10,510 nt of DNA from Oscillospiraceae bacterium (GTDB taxonomy: Bacteria; Bacillota; Clostridia; Oscillospirales; Oscillospiraceae): the NCBI GenBank assembly GCA_017435245.1, contig JAFSFK010000111.1, forward strand, positions 1 to 10,510. Reading direction: 5' to 3'. How positions within the stretch are numbered: position 1 is the first letter of the stretch; every line of letters begins with the position of its first letter. The notes beneath the pieces were generated by a model. That model ran no database searches and had not been told where the DNA came from. It worked only from the letters and a program-made list of their open reading frames with translations. Below, piece by piece: positions 1-6,128 of the stretch. Both the position numbers and the translations under genes were made by a program.

Positions 1-245
1 TTATAAGCGTTAACCGTCCCTTTCGCTCAGAACAGGCTTCCTCACGGCACATCGCTTCCCCGCTTAATGCTGCTTGGTTCCCCACCTGACATGGTTCACG
101 GGATCCCGTTGCGCAAGACCGTTCCTTCAACACCGCTTACACAGGCCGGACGGTACTCATACTTACCCGGGTGTGGGAATTCATCCCTGCTATAGCGGAT
201 TGCAGGTAACAGAGCACCGCTAACTCCCCGACTAGTGCGACCATG
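1..245 (-). ncRNA. ffs: Signal recognition particle RNA, large Bacillus/Clostridia type (3' end cut by window edge)
   Basis: This is the RNA scaffold of the signal recognition particle, which binds Ffh and targets nascent membrane and secreted proteins to the translocon. Read on the minus strand, the helix-8 core lies at 90..69: GTCAGGT, a GGAA tetraloop, then AAGCAGC. It is followed by ATTAAG and, further on, ATGTGCCG and AACGCTTAT, all in the same order as in B. subtilis scRNA. The 5' part (about 240..180) carries the Alu-domain strand, including GCGGTGCTCTGTTACCTGCA and ATCCGCTATAGCAGGG, so this is the large form and not the 4.5S form. By recalled comparison with the roughly 270-nt Bacillus RNA, about 25-30 nt of the 3' end lie outside the window. 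The 5' end at about 245 is estimated to within some 5 nt. The base pairs closing the tetraloop are GG/CC, where most bacteria have CC/GG. Confidence 0.93.
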
Positions 246-267
246 TTATGAGCCGGTCGGCCATAAC
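245..267 (-). other. Hairpin just upstream of the SRP RNA 5' end
   Basis: An inverted repeat pairs GTTATG with CATAAC (6 bp), then GCC with GGC after a one-base bulge, around a four-base loop. No T run follows on the minus strand, so it is not an intrinsic terminator of acpP. It sits directly before the estimated mature 5' end of the SRP RNA and at the start site predicted from the tentative promoter at 274-302. It could therefore be a precursor leader or a processing signal; that role is inference. Confidence 0.4.
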
Positions 268-273
268 AAGGCT

Positions 274-302
274 ATTCGATTTTTAGTTCAGCTTGGACTC
301 AA
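274..302 (-). promoter_or_regulatory. Tentative promoter of the SRP RNA gene
   Basis: On the minus strand TTGAGT (-35) is followed after 17 nt by TCGAAT (-10). Each box matches the sigma-A consensus at four of six positions. It lies in the last codons of acpP and just beyond them, about 30 nt upstream of the estimated RNA 5' end. Read-through from the strong acpP promoter followed by processing is an equally good explanation. Confidence 0.3.
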
Positions 303-504
303 TAAAATCGGCCAGCTCCTGGAAGGTGGCGATCTTCTGATCCTCCATTTCCAGTTCAACGCCCAGTTCGGACTCCAGATCCATAATCATCTCAACAATG
401 TCAAGAGAATCAATACCCAGGCTCTCAAAAGTGCTGTCGGGAGTGATCTCAGAAGGATCCAGCTCCAACTGCTTTGCTGCATAAGAAACAAGCTTTTCAA
501 ACAT
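283..504 (-). CDS. acpP: Acyl carrier protein
   Basis: The 73-residue acidic protein carries the growing acyl chain as a thioester on a 4'-phosphopantetheine arm during cytosolic type II fatty acid synthesis. The prosthetic-group site is the DSL motif at residues 32-34, with Ser33 as attachment point, inside GIDSLDIVEM at the start of helix II. The following acidic stretch (DLESELGVELEMED, about residues 43-56) is the helix that docks partner enzymes. Length and order match bacterial ACPs throughout. The ATG at 504 is preceded by GGAGG with a 9-nt gap, and a near-consensus promoter lies about 45 nt upstream. The gene stands alone between a flavoprotein gene and the SRP RNA gene, with no other fatty acid synthesis gene in view. 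High expression is expected from the promoter. Confidence 0.97.
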   Translation of the reverse strand: MFEKLVSYAAKQLELDPSEITPDSTFESLGIDSLDIVEMIMDLESELGVELEMEDQKIATFQELADFIESKLN

Positions 505-546
505 ACTCTTTTACCTCCATATCGTTTCTGTCTCGATACTTAATGT

Positions 547-575
547 ATTTTAGTATATGACGGCACTTTTGTCAA
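547..575 (-). promoter_or_regulatory. Sigma-A promoter of acpP
   Basis: On the minus strand TTGACA (570-575) and TAAAAT (547-552) are separated by exactly 17 nt, so the -35 box is perfect and the -10 box matches five of six positions. The expected start is near 540, giving a leader of about 36 nt before the acpP ATG. The -35 box contains the TGA stop codon (572-574) of the upstream flavoprotein gene. An imperfect dyad (ATACT at 536-540, AGTAT at 552-556) spans the -10 box and start site and might be an operator. Confidence 0.85.
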
Positions 576-1798
576 TGAAAGTTTTTTGCCGCCATACCTG
601 CTGCATACCCGGTAGCCCAGGCAATTTGCAGGTTAAATCCGCCGGTGTAAGCATCGCAATCGATGATCTCTCCCGCAAAATACAACCCATTAATCCGTTT
701 GGATTCCATAGTTTTGGGGTCGATCTCCGAAACTTTTATACCGCCGGAGGTGATGATGGCCTCCGCCACAGGCCGCTTACCGGAGATCTCAACCGGAAAG
801 CCTTTCAAAAGCTCCACCAAGCTGCGGCGCTGCTCTTTCTTCAGGGAATTTGCCTGAAGCTGTGGATCAATGGACAGTCTGCGCAGCACAACAGGGATCA
901 TAGATCTGGGAAGCAGATCTGTCAGTGCATTTTCCATCGTGCGGTTTTTATATTGCTCCAGATCCCGCAGAATACGGTCATTGAGCTTACCTTCATCCAG
1001 TGCGGGCTTCAAATCGATGAGCAGTTTACAGCCATCCCCTCTCAGGTGGGCACTGGCGCTGAGCACAGTAGGACCGGAAACCCCGAAATGTGTAAACAGC
1101 AATTCGCCAAAATCTTTATACAAGACTTTTCCTTTGGCATTAAGAAGTTTCACACCCACATTTCGAAGGCTCAATCCCTGCATATCCGGGCAGTCATCAC
1201 CAAAAGCTTCCAAAGGAACCAAAGATCCCACCGGCTCAATAATGGTGTGGCCCAGCTCCTTTGCCATCCGGTAACCATCACCGGTGGAACCGGTAGCGGG
1301 ATAAGACACACCACCGGTGGCCAGGATCACCGCATCAGCATCATATTCACCGTTGGATGTGGCTACACCGCAAACAGCACCATCTGTCGTGATGACCTGT
1401 CTTACTGTGGCAGCCTGCACCGCAACACCGGAACGTTTCAAGACCTTCTGAAGGCACTCGAGAATGGATATCGATTTGTCACTCTGGGGAAACACCCGGT
1501 TGCCACGCTCTGTTTTCAACGGACAACCGTTCTCCTCAAAAAAGCGAATTATGCTCTGGGGCGGAAAGGCATCCATTGCGCTGTACAAAAATCTTCCGTT
1601 GCGGGGAACATTGCGCAGGACTTCATCCGCACCGCAGTTATTGGTCACATTGCAGCGGCCTTTACCGGTGATCAGCAGTTTTTTTCCCAGCCGTCCATTG
1701 GCTTCCAGCAAAAGGACACTATTCCCCCGCTGCGATGCCGTTATGGCCGCAAACATTCCGGCCGGACCTCCGCCAATGACGATCACATCATACTTCAC
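572..1798 (-). CDS. BaiN/HI0933 (YhiN)-family FAD-dependent oxidoreductase
   Basis: This 408-residue flavoprotein belongs to the HI0933-like family, annotated in databases as aminoacetone oxidase-family FAD-binding enzyme or BaiN. It opens with a Rossmann dinucleotide-binding strand, VIVIGGGPAG (residues 5-14), which binds the ADP part of FAD. Family-typical segments follow: GKGRCNVTN (45-53), VILATGG (157-163), THFGVSGP (236-243), TSGG (350-353) and the C-terminal FAD contact GEIID..AYTGGFN (376-389). The length is normal for the family. The start is GTG at 1798, and its GTGA junction shares two bases with the TGA stop of the preceding regulator gene, which suggests translational coupling; no strong ribosome binding site is visible. 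The physiological substrate of most members is unknown. The BaiN name comes from bile acid 7-dehydroxylation, but nothing here (no bai cluster) supports that role. Confidence 0.93.
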   Translation of the reverse strand: MKYDVIVIGGGPAGMFAAITASQRGNSVLLLEANGRLGKKLLITGKGRCNVTNNCGADEVLRNVPRNGRFLYSAMDAFPPQSIIRFFEENGCPLKTERGNRVFPQSDKSISILECLQKVLKRSGVAVQAATVRQVITTDGAVCGVATSNGEYDADAVILATGGVSYPATGSTGDGYRMAKELGHTIIEPVGSLVPLEAFGDDCPDMQGLSLRNVGVKLLNAKGKVLYKDFGELLFTHFGVSGPTVLSASAHLRGDGCKLLIDLKPALDEGKLNDRILRDLEQYKNRTMENALTDLLPRSMIPVVLRRLSIDPQLQANSLKKEQRRSLVELLKGFPVEISGKRPVAEAIITSGGIKVSEIDPKTMESKRINGLYFAGEIIDCDAYTGGFNLQIAWATGYAAGMAAKNFH

Positions 1799-2664
1799 GG
1801 ATTCTCAACCCACTTTTCATAAACATTATATTCCTCCCATACCTGCTCAAGGGTATCGAAGGTCTTTGCGATCTGTGTTTCCCGCTGGGCTGCCAGAGCA
1901 ACAAGCAGTGCATTCACAACGCTCAGAGGCGCTACCAGCGAGTCAACCAAGGATACCATATCACTTTTCGCCACCAGTATGTAGTCACTGTTTTGTCCCA
2001 GCGGAGAAACATAATTGTTCGTCAGTCCGATCACAGTTGCGCCAATGCTGCGGCAATACTGGACACCCTTGATGGTTGCCGTGGAATAACGTGGAAAACT
2101 GAATGCGATCACCGCATCGTCCTTGGTAACACCCACAAGCTTTTCAAACATCTCACTGGCACCGGAAGTGGTAACGATATGAACATTACCAAACATATAG
2201 TTCAGATAATAACCCATAAAATTTGCCAGCATTGATGCCGAACGCACACCGAGAATATAGATCCTTCTCGCCTTTAGAATCGTCTGTACGGCTGCCTGAA
2301 ATGCCTTACGGTCTACCGTTTCGTTGGTTTTTCGCAGCTTGTCAGCATCTGCCTGCAAGACCATAGAAAGCACATCCTGATCGCCAATGCGGTCCTTCGT
2401 AACCTCGATGCGCTGAACCGATGTCAGACGGTTCAATACCATTTCCTGCATTGCCTTTTGCATACTGGGATAGCCATCATAGCCAAGCTCAACCGCAAAA
2501 CGAACCACCGTGGATTCGGATACGCCTACCGCCTTTCCCAAGCTGCTGGCCGTCATAAACGCCGCCTTATCGTAGGCATCGGTTATATATGCTGCGATCC
2601 GTCGCTGGCCCTTGGAAAAAGTATGTATCCGATCCTCCAAAACCGCCAAAATATCGTCCTTCAT
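1795..2664 (-). CDS. MurR/RpiR-family transcriptional regulator (HTH + SIS domain)
   Basis: This sugar-phosphate-responsive DNA-binding regulator is about 289 residues from the chosen ATG at 2664. The N-terminal RpiR helix-turn-helix (residues about 5-75) includes AAFMTASSLGKAVGVSESTV and VRFAVELGYDGYPSMQ. A SIS domain, the phosphosugar-binding isomerase fold, follows at about 125-250, with IYILGVRSASMLA, DDAVIAFSFPRYS and GATVIGLTNN. The reading frame extends 23 codons further upstream to an ATG at 2733. I prefer 2664 because GGAGG (2670-2674) lies five bases before it, while the upstream extension runs through a palindromic operator and a likely promoter. The gene overlaps the flavoprotein gene, the only obvious co-transcribed target. 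The effector cannot be read from sequence; MurNAc-6-phosphate or another sugar phosphate is typical of the family. Confidence 0.92.
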   Translation of the reverse strand: MKDDILAVLEDRIHTFSKGQRRIAAYITDAYDKAAFMTASSLGKAVGVSESTVVRFAVELGYDGYPSMQKAMQEMVLNRLTSVQRIEVTKDRIGDQDVLSMVLQADADKLRKTNETVDRKAFQAAVQTILKARRIYILGVRSASMLANFMGYYLNYMFGNVHIVTTSGASEMFEKLVGVTKDDAVIAFSFPRYSTATIKGVQYCRSIGATVIGLTNNYVSPLGQNSDYILVAKSDMVSLVDSLVAPLSVVNALLVALAAQRETQIAKTFDTLEQVWEEYNVYEKWVENP

Positions 2665-2692
2665 AGAATCCTCCAAAACAGAATATGGGAGT

Positions 2693-2721
2693 ATGGTAAC
2701 AGATTCTGCAAGTTTTTGCAA
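2693..2721 (-). promoter_or_regulatory. Likely promoter of the rpiR-like/flavoprotein unit
   Basis: On the minus strand TTGCAA (2716-2721) and TACCAT (2693-2698) are spaced by 17 nt; each matches the consensus at four of six positions. The -35 box is one arm of the palindrome at 2715-2734, so a bound repressor would block polymerase. The predicted start, near 2686, lies just upstream of the chosen ATG at 2664. Confidence 0.5.
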
Positions 2722-2734
2722 GTATACTTGCAAA
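2707..2734. promoter_or_regulatory. Palindromic operator with a third half-site, probably for the RpiR-family regulator
   Basis: A perfect 20-bp palindrome occupies 2715-2734, with core TTGCAAGTATACTTGCAA. A third half-site TGCAAGT (2707-2713) lies exactly 10 bp, one helical turn, from the matching arm (2717-2723) in direct orientation. The palindrome abuts the rluB stop codon (2735-2737) and covers the -35 box of the regulator's promoter. The arrangement fits autoregulation; assigning it to this regulator is inference from position. Confidence 0.65.
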
Positions 2735-3439
2735 TTATTTCTTAAGATTCTCTACTTCCGCAGCAGTAAGATACCGCCACTTGCCTCTGGGCAGCTCTCC
2801 CAGTGCAAGTGTACCCTCCGACACACGGATAAGACGCAGGACTTCCATCCCCGCCATTGCACACATTCTGCGCACCTGCCGGTTACGCCCCTCGTGAATG
2901 GTAACACGCAGGCGTGCCTTCCCGTCTGTCCGATCCACCAGAGTAACCTCCGGTGTGCGGATCTTGTATCCATCCAGGGTCACAGGCAGCCGCAAGCGGG
3001 AAAGTGCCTCATCCGTATATCCGGTAACATCCACCAAATACACCTTTTTCACTTCGTGTCTGGGATGCATCAGCAGATTGGCAAAGTCTCCGTCGTTGGT
3101 AAACAGCAGCAATCCCTCAGAATCCATATCCAGTCTGCCCACGGGATAGACCCGCACCCCGCAATCCGCCACCAGTTGGGCAGCATTTTTGCGGCCTTTT
3201 TCATCAGACAAAGTGGTCACATACCCTCTGGGCTTATGGAGCATTAAGTACACATATGCGCTCCGGGACGGGAGTGGTTTCCCGTCCACAAGGATCATAT
3301 CCACATCCGGGTCCGCACTCTCTCCCAGCTCACAGACCCGTCCGTTGCAGGTCACTCTTCCGGCAGTGATCATCTGCTCCGCCTTTCGGCGGGAGGCGAT
3401 ACCACGGCCAGAGATTATTTTTTGTATACGCTCAAGCAT
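2735..3439 (-). CDS. rluB: RluB-type 23S rRNA pseudouridine synthase
   Basis: This 234-residue enzyme isomerises a uridine to pseudouridine in rRNA; RluB homologues act in helix 89 of 23S rRNA at the peptidyl transferase centre. An S4 RNA-binding domain fills residues about 1-60 (RIQKIISGRGIASRRKAEQM, then G27-R28-V29). The catalytic domain follows, with LHKPRGYV (67-74) and the signature GRLDMDSEG (101-109), whose Asp104 is the nucleophile. A later family motif EGRNRQVRRM also sits in place. The ATG at 3439 is preceded by GGAGG with an 8-nt gap, and it overlaps the last 8 bases of the carboxypeptidase gene, so the two should be translationally coupled. RluB, RluE and RluF relatives share this signature, but the S4 domain and locus context favour RluB. 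It is the last gene of the scpA operon before a new promoter. Confidence 0.94.
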   Translation of the reverse strand: MLERIQKIISGRGIASRRKAEQMITAGRVTCNGRVCELGESADPDVDMILVDGKPLPSRSAYVYLMLHKPRGYVTTLSDEKGRKNAAQLVADCGVRVYPVGRLDMDSEGLLLFTNDGDFANLLMHPRHEVKKVYLVDVTGYTDEALSRLRLPVTLDGYKIRTPEVTLVDRTDGKARLRVTIHEGRNRQVRRMCAMAGMEVLRLIRVSEGTLALGELPRGKWRYLTAAEVENLKK

Positions 3440-4537
3440 AGGGTTTTCCTCCGAATATCTTTTGCCAGATGGAAGGCTCCGGTCTTACCGTCTGTTCCAC
3501 AGTTTCTGCGTAAACAAGGGGAATCTTCCCAACTGGTTTCCCCCCAAGAACAACATACGCCCAGCCGGCATCCTGTCCTTGCTCCACAGGTGCGTAAACA
3601 AACCCGGATCCACCGACCAACACCTGCGGCTGCTCCTGCGTTGTCAGCGCATAATCAAAGCTTTCCCCTGCAAGCAGCGCAACACTGCCGGATTGACCAC
3701 CTGCCACTTCCACCGTGCCAATGTGATCCCCTTCCGCAACGATCTGACGAATGGAATACTGATTAAATCCATCCTCCAACAGCTGCCTATGGTCCTGCCA
3801 GTCATTGGGATCATCCATCGTGACCATCACCAATCTGCGTCCGTTGCGGGTTGCACTGGAAACCAGGATCCGCCCGGCAGCACGGGTATATCCGGTCTTA
3901 ACACCATCGGCTCCCTCCACATTCCATAAAAGCTTATTATGGTTATGCAAATACCGTTCGCCGATTGTTACATTCCTGGCAGATACCGTTTGACGGAATA
4001 TGGGATTTTCCATTGCATAGGCCGCAAGCACCGCCATATCCCGGGCTGTTGAATAATGTCCCGGGGCATCCAAACCGTTGGGATTGACAAAATGGGTATT
4101 TTCCATTCCCAACCGATGGGCTTTGTCATTCATCAATTGGGCAAACCCCTCCACCGTTCCGCCGCAGTAAATGGCCAATGCTACCGCTGCGTCGTTACCG
4201 CTGTGAAGCATCAAACCATACAAAAGCTCCTGAACCGTAAGGACTTCTCCTTCTTTCAAATACATAGAGGAACCTTCGATCCCCACAGCTTCTTTGCAAT
4301 TCGCACCCGGTCCAGCACATTGCATTGCTCACACACCACAAGGGCTGTCATGATCTTGGTGGTACTGGCAATCAGACTTTGCCTGTCGGCGTCCTTTTCA
4401 TACAGAACACGCCCCGTCTGGGCATCCATGAGTATGGCGCTTCGGGCACTGATCGCCTGCGCCTTCACAGGAAAAAACAGGACGGCAGCCAGCAACGCAG
4501 CTGCCATCCCGGCAAATAATCGTTTCAATTTCATCAC
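3432..4537 (-). pseudogene. D-alanyl-D-alanine carboxypeptidase (DacF/PBP5 type), interrupted by a one-base frameshift
   Basis: This low-molecular-weight penicillin-binding protein would remove the terminal D-alanine from peptidoglycan pentapeptides outside the membrane. Two frames are needed. The first (4537 down to a stop at 4256) gives a signal peptide (residues 1-28, ending KAQA) and the active-site STTK (Ser58, Lys61). The second (to 3432) gives SGN (113-115) and KTG (214-216), then the C-terminal domain and an amphipathic anchor-like tail. Joined at 4293-4295 they form about 368 residues, a normal family length, and all three catalytic motifs are intact. The break is one missing A in a run that should be AAAA, so RIAK continues as EAVGIEGSS. 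An independently translated second part (ATG at 4325) would lack the nucleophile. The start is GTG 4537 or ATG 4534, with no clear ribosome binding site. A sequencing or assembly error, a recent mutation and a slippage site are all possible. Confidence 0.85.
4293..4295 (-). other. Frameshift point in the carboxypeptidase gene
   Basis: The minus strand reads ATT GCA AAG AAG CTG in the upstream frame, while the homologous continuation needs GAA GCT GTG. Adding one A to the three-A run restores one open frame. A -1 slip of the lysine tRNA from AAG to AAA would also restore it, but no heptameric slippery site is present. Confidence 0.8.
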
Positions 4538-4558
4538 CCGGTAGTAGTATCTGCCGGG
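4537..4558 (-). other. Short inverted repeat immediately before the carboxypeptidase start
   Basis: CCCGG (minus strand 4558-4554) can pair with CCGGG (4541-4537) around a 12-nt loop, ending at the GTG start codon. The usual ribosome binding site is missing here, so the hairpin may affect initiation. With only five base pairs it may also be chance. Confidence 0.3.
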
Positions 4559-4567
4559 ATGTGGATC

Positions 4568-4960
4568 TTATTCCCCTTTTTTCTCCATACGGGAATCCAC
4601 AAAGGCTGCGATCTTATCCAGGGTGTCAGGCACCATCTCTACCAGACGGTCAGCCGTAGTGTTGGCAGGTGCTGCCACGGGCAGCATCCGCACGTTTCCC
4701 TCCTTAACGATCAGAAAGGCAACAGGCGTTACCTTTACGCCGGCGCCTACACCGCCACCGAAAGGATTCTCGTGATGATTTACGTTCTTGGAAACAAAGT
4801 CAGATCCGCCGCCGCCAAAACCGACACTGATCTTGGAAATGGGAATGATGGTAACACCATCAGGTGTGGTGATGGGTTCTCCAACCACAGAATTCACATC
4901 CACCATCTCACGGATCTTGGCAATGGTACTGTCAAGCATATTGGGAAGTTTCTCGCTCAT
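4568..4960 (-). CDS. ytfJ: GerW family sporulation protein (YtfJ-like)
   Basis: This 130-residue protein matches the GerW (YtfJ) family of endospore formers, where the B. subtilis member is made in the forespore and affects germination. The diagnostic segments are present: an N-terminal helix (about 5-20), VVGEPITTPDGVTIIPISKI (25-44), a glycine stretch VGFGGGGSDF (46-55), the second glycine-rich block NPFGGGVGAGV (65-75) and then VTPVAFLIV (77-85). It has no signal peptide or membrane span. The ATG at 4960 shares ATGA with the stop of the upstream DUF2953 gene. The ribosome binding site is weak (AAGGCGGTG), so coupling to upstream translation is likely. The ytfI-ytfJ pair is also adjacent in Bacillus. 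Its presence is the best evidence that the organism is, or descends from, a spore former. Confidence 0.93.
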   Translation of the reverse strand: MSEKLPNMLDSTIAKIREMVDVNSVVGEPITTPDGVTIIPISKISVGFGGGGSDFVSKNVNHHENPFGGGVGAGVKVTPVAFLIVKEGNVRMLPVAAPANTTADRLVEMVPDTLDKIAAFVDSRMEKKGE

Positions 4961-5556
4961 AATTTGGCACCGCCTTTTCTCATTTTAACAATTTTAAAGT
5001 ACTGCCGCAAAATGCGGAAACCATGGACGACTCCCAAAGAAAGAATCCGTCCTAAGGTAATGGTAAGATCCGCACGGGCATAAACCACAGTCGTGTCAGA
5101 TGTGAAGTCACACTCCACCTCCAGATCCCGTTTCTTTATGACCAAATGCCGTTCCAGAACAGGCATCAGATTTCCCAACGCTGCCCAGGCCCGGCCATAA
5201 TTGACCGCCAGGTCACAGGGATCATCCCCCGCCATAATCAGCTTTAATTCCAGAATATTTACACGCAGCTTCCATCGAAATGCGTCGAGAAATTCCAGAA
5301 TAAGCTGGATCAATGGGAGGAAATCCGAATAATTTCCGCCTTTTTTCTTTTTGGCGGATGTACCGGACGATGCGGCAGGCTTTTTCTTCTGTACCGGTTC
5401 GTCTTTCTTCTCTTTCCTTTTTGCAGGGTATAGGGTCACACGGACAGGTCCTGCGATGAGCTTCACCAGTGGGCCGTCACTGTCATACCGGGCAGCAACA
5501 CCCAACGGCAGGATCGCAAGAAGTGCCAGCACTCCCAAAGCGATCAACCACCCCAT
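4957..5556 (-). CDS. ytfI: DUF2953 domain-containing membrane protein (YtfI-like)
   Basis: The biochemical role of this 199-residue protein is unknown. Residues 2-22 form one N-terminal hydrophobic span (WLIALGVLALLAILPLGV), which should anchor it. A lysine-rich low-complexity linker (about 46-73) follows. The DUF2953-like part lies at about 95-180, including DLAVNYGRAWAALGNL (115-130), typical of the family, and the tail is basic. The ATG at 5556 has GGAGG with a 7-nt gap and starts two bases after the scpB stop. It overlaps the GerW gene by four bases. The pairing with GerW is conserved in spore formers, which suggests a shared job in sporulation or germination; that is inference from context. 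Confidence 0.87.
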   Translation of the reverse strand: MGWLIALGVLALLAILPLGVAARYDSDGPLVKLIAGPVRVTLYPAKRKEKKDEPVQKKKPAASSGTSAKKKKGGNYSDFLPLIQLILEFLDAFRWKLRVNILELKLIMAGDDPCDLAVNYGRAWAALGNLMPVLERHLVIKKRDLEVECDFTSDTTVVYARADLTITLGRILSLGVVHGFRILRQYFKIVKMRKGGAKL

Positions 5557-5558
5557 GA

Positions 5559-6128
5559 TCAGCCCTCCTCAATGGTCATCTGGTTTTCATCCTCCGGTAT
5601 CAAAGGCTCGCCCAGATCCACCTTGTCAATGGCAGGAAGCTCCGCAAGAGAGCTCAGTCCAAAGGTTCTGAGGAAATCCGGTGTCGTCCGATACAGAATC
5701 GGTCTTCCGGGAACATTCTTACGTCCGCAGTCCTCGATCAGGCTTTTATTCAGCAGCGCAGAGATGGAATAAGAACTGTCCACACCACGGATCTGCTCCA
5801 CCATCGCCTTGGTTGCAGGCTGATAATACGCAATGATAGTCAACGCCTCCAGCTGCGAAGAGGACAGCTTGGGCGGCTTTCTGGTCTCCAGACATTTGGT
5901 AACGTGGTCGGCCATCTCGCCGGAGGAGACCATCTGGTACCCATTTTCCAACCGCAGGATGCGGATGCCTCTGCGTTCAAAAGCCAATTCATCTGCCAGA
6001 GCATCCGCAGCTTTTGCTACCTCATTTTCATCCACCTCGAGGGTCATTGCCAGGCGGGAACACTCGATACACTCGCCGGCAGCAAACAAGATGGCTTCAA
6101 TGGCCCTTTGCAATTCTTTCTGTTCCAT
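5559..6128 (-). CDS. scpB: Segregation and condensation protein B
   Basis: ScpB is the winged-helix (kite) subunit that, with the kleisin ScpA, bridges Smc heads in the condensin complex that compacts and segregates the chromosome. The 189-residue protein begins LQRAIEAILFAAGECIE, the usual opening of the first winged helix. The second winged-helix part carries the family hallmark LSSSQLEALTIIAYYQPATK (about 88-107), then IRGVDSSYSISALL and GRPILYRTTPDFLRTFGL near the C-terminus. The acidic tail is typical. Its ATG at 6128 overlaps the scpA stop by one base (TAATG) and GAGGAG lies 8 nt upstream, so the two subunits should be made in proportion. Confidence 0.96.
   Translation of the reverse strand: MEQKELQRAIEAILFAAGECIECSRLAMTLEVDENEVAKAADALADELAFERRGIRILRLENGYQMVSSGEMADHVTKCLETRKPPKLSSSQLEALTIIAYYQPATKAMVEQIRGVDSSYSISALLNKSLIEDCGRKNVPGRPILYRTTPDFLRTFGLSSLAELPAIDKVDLGEPLIPEDENQMTIEEG

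Noticed and set aside
1..245. Protein-coding gene or tRNA at the left edge
   Set aside because: The region matches SRP RNA conserved blocks in order, and no credible reading frame spans it.
557..1822. Long plus-strand open frame of 421 codons
   Set aside because: It lies antisense to the flavoprotein gene, whose translation matches a known family end to end. The plus-strand product has no recognisable motif and no ribosome binding site.
2715..2734. Intrinsic terminator of rluB
   Set aside because: The palindrome is AT-rich with almost no loop, and no T run follows, so an operator is a better reading.
4293..4295. Programmed -1 ribosomal frameshift in the carboxypeptidase
   Set aside because: There is no X XXY YYZ heptamer, and I know of no such control in this family; a one-base deletion explains it more simply.
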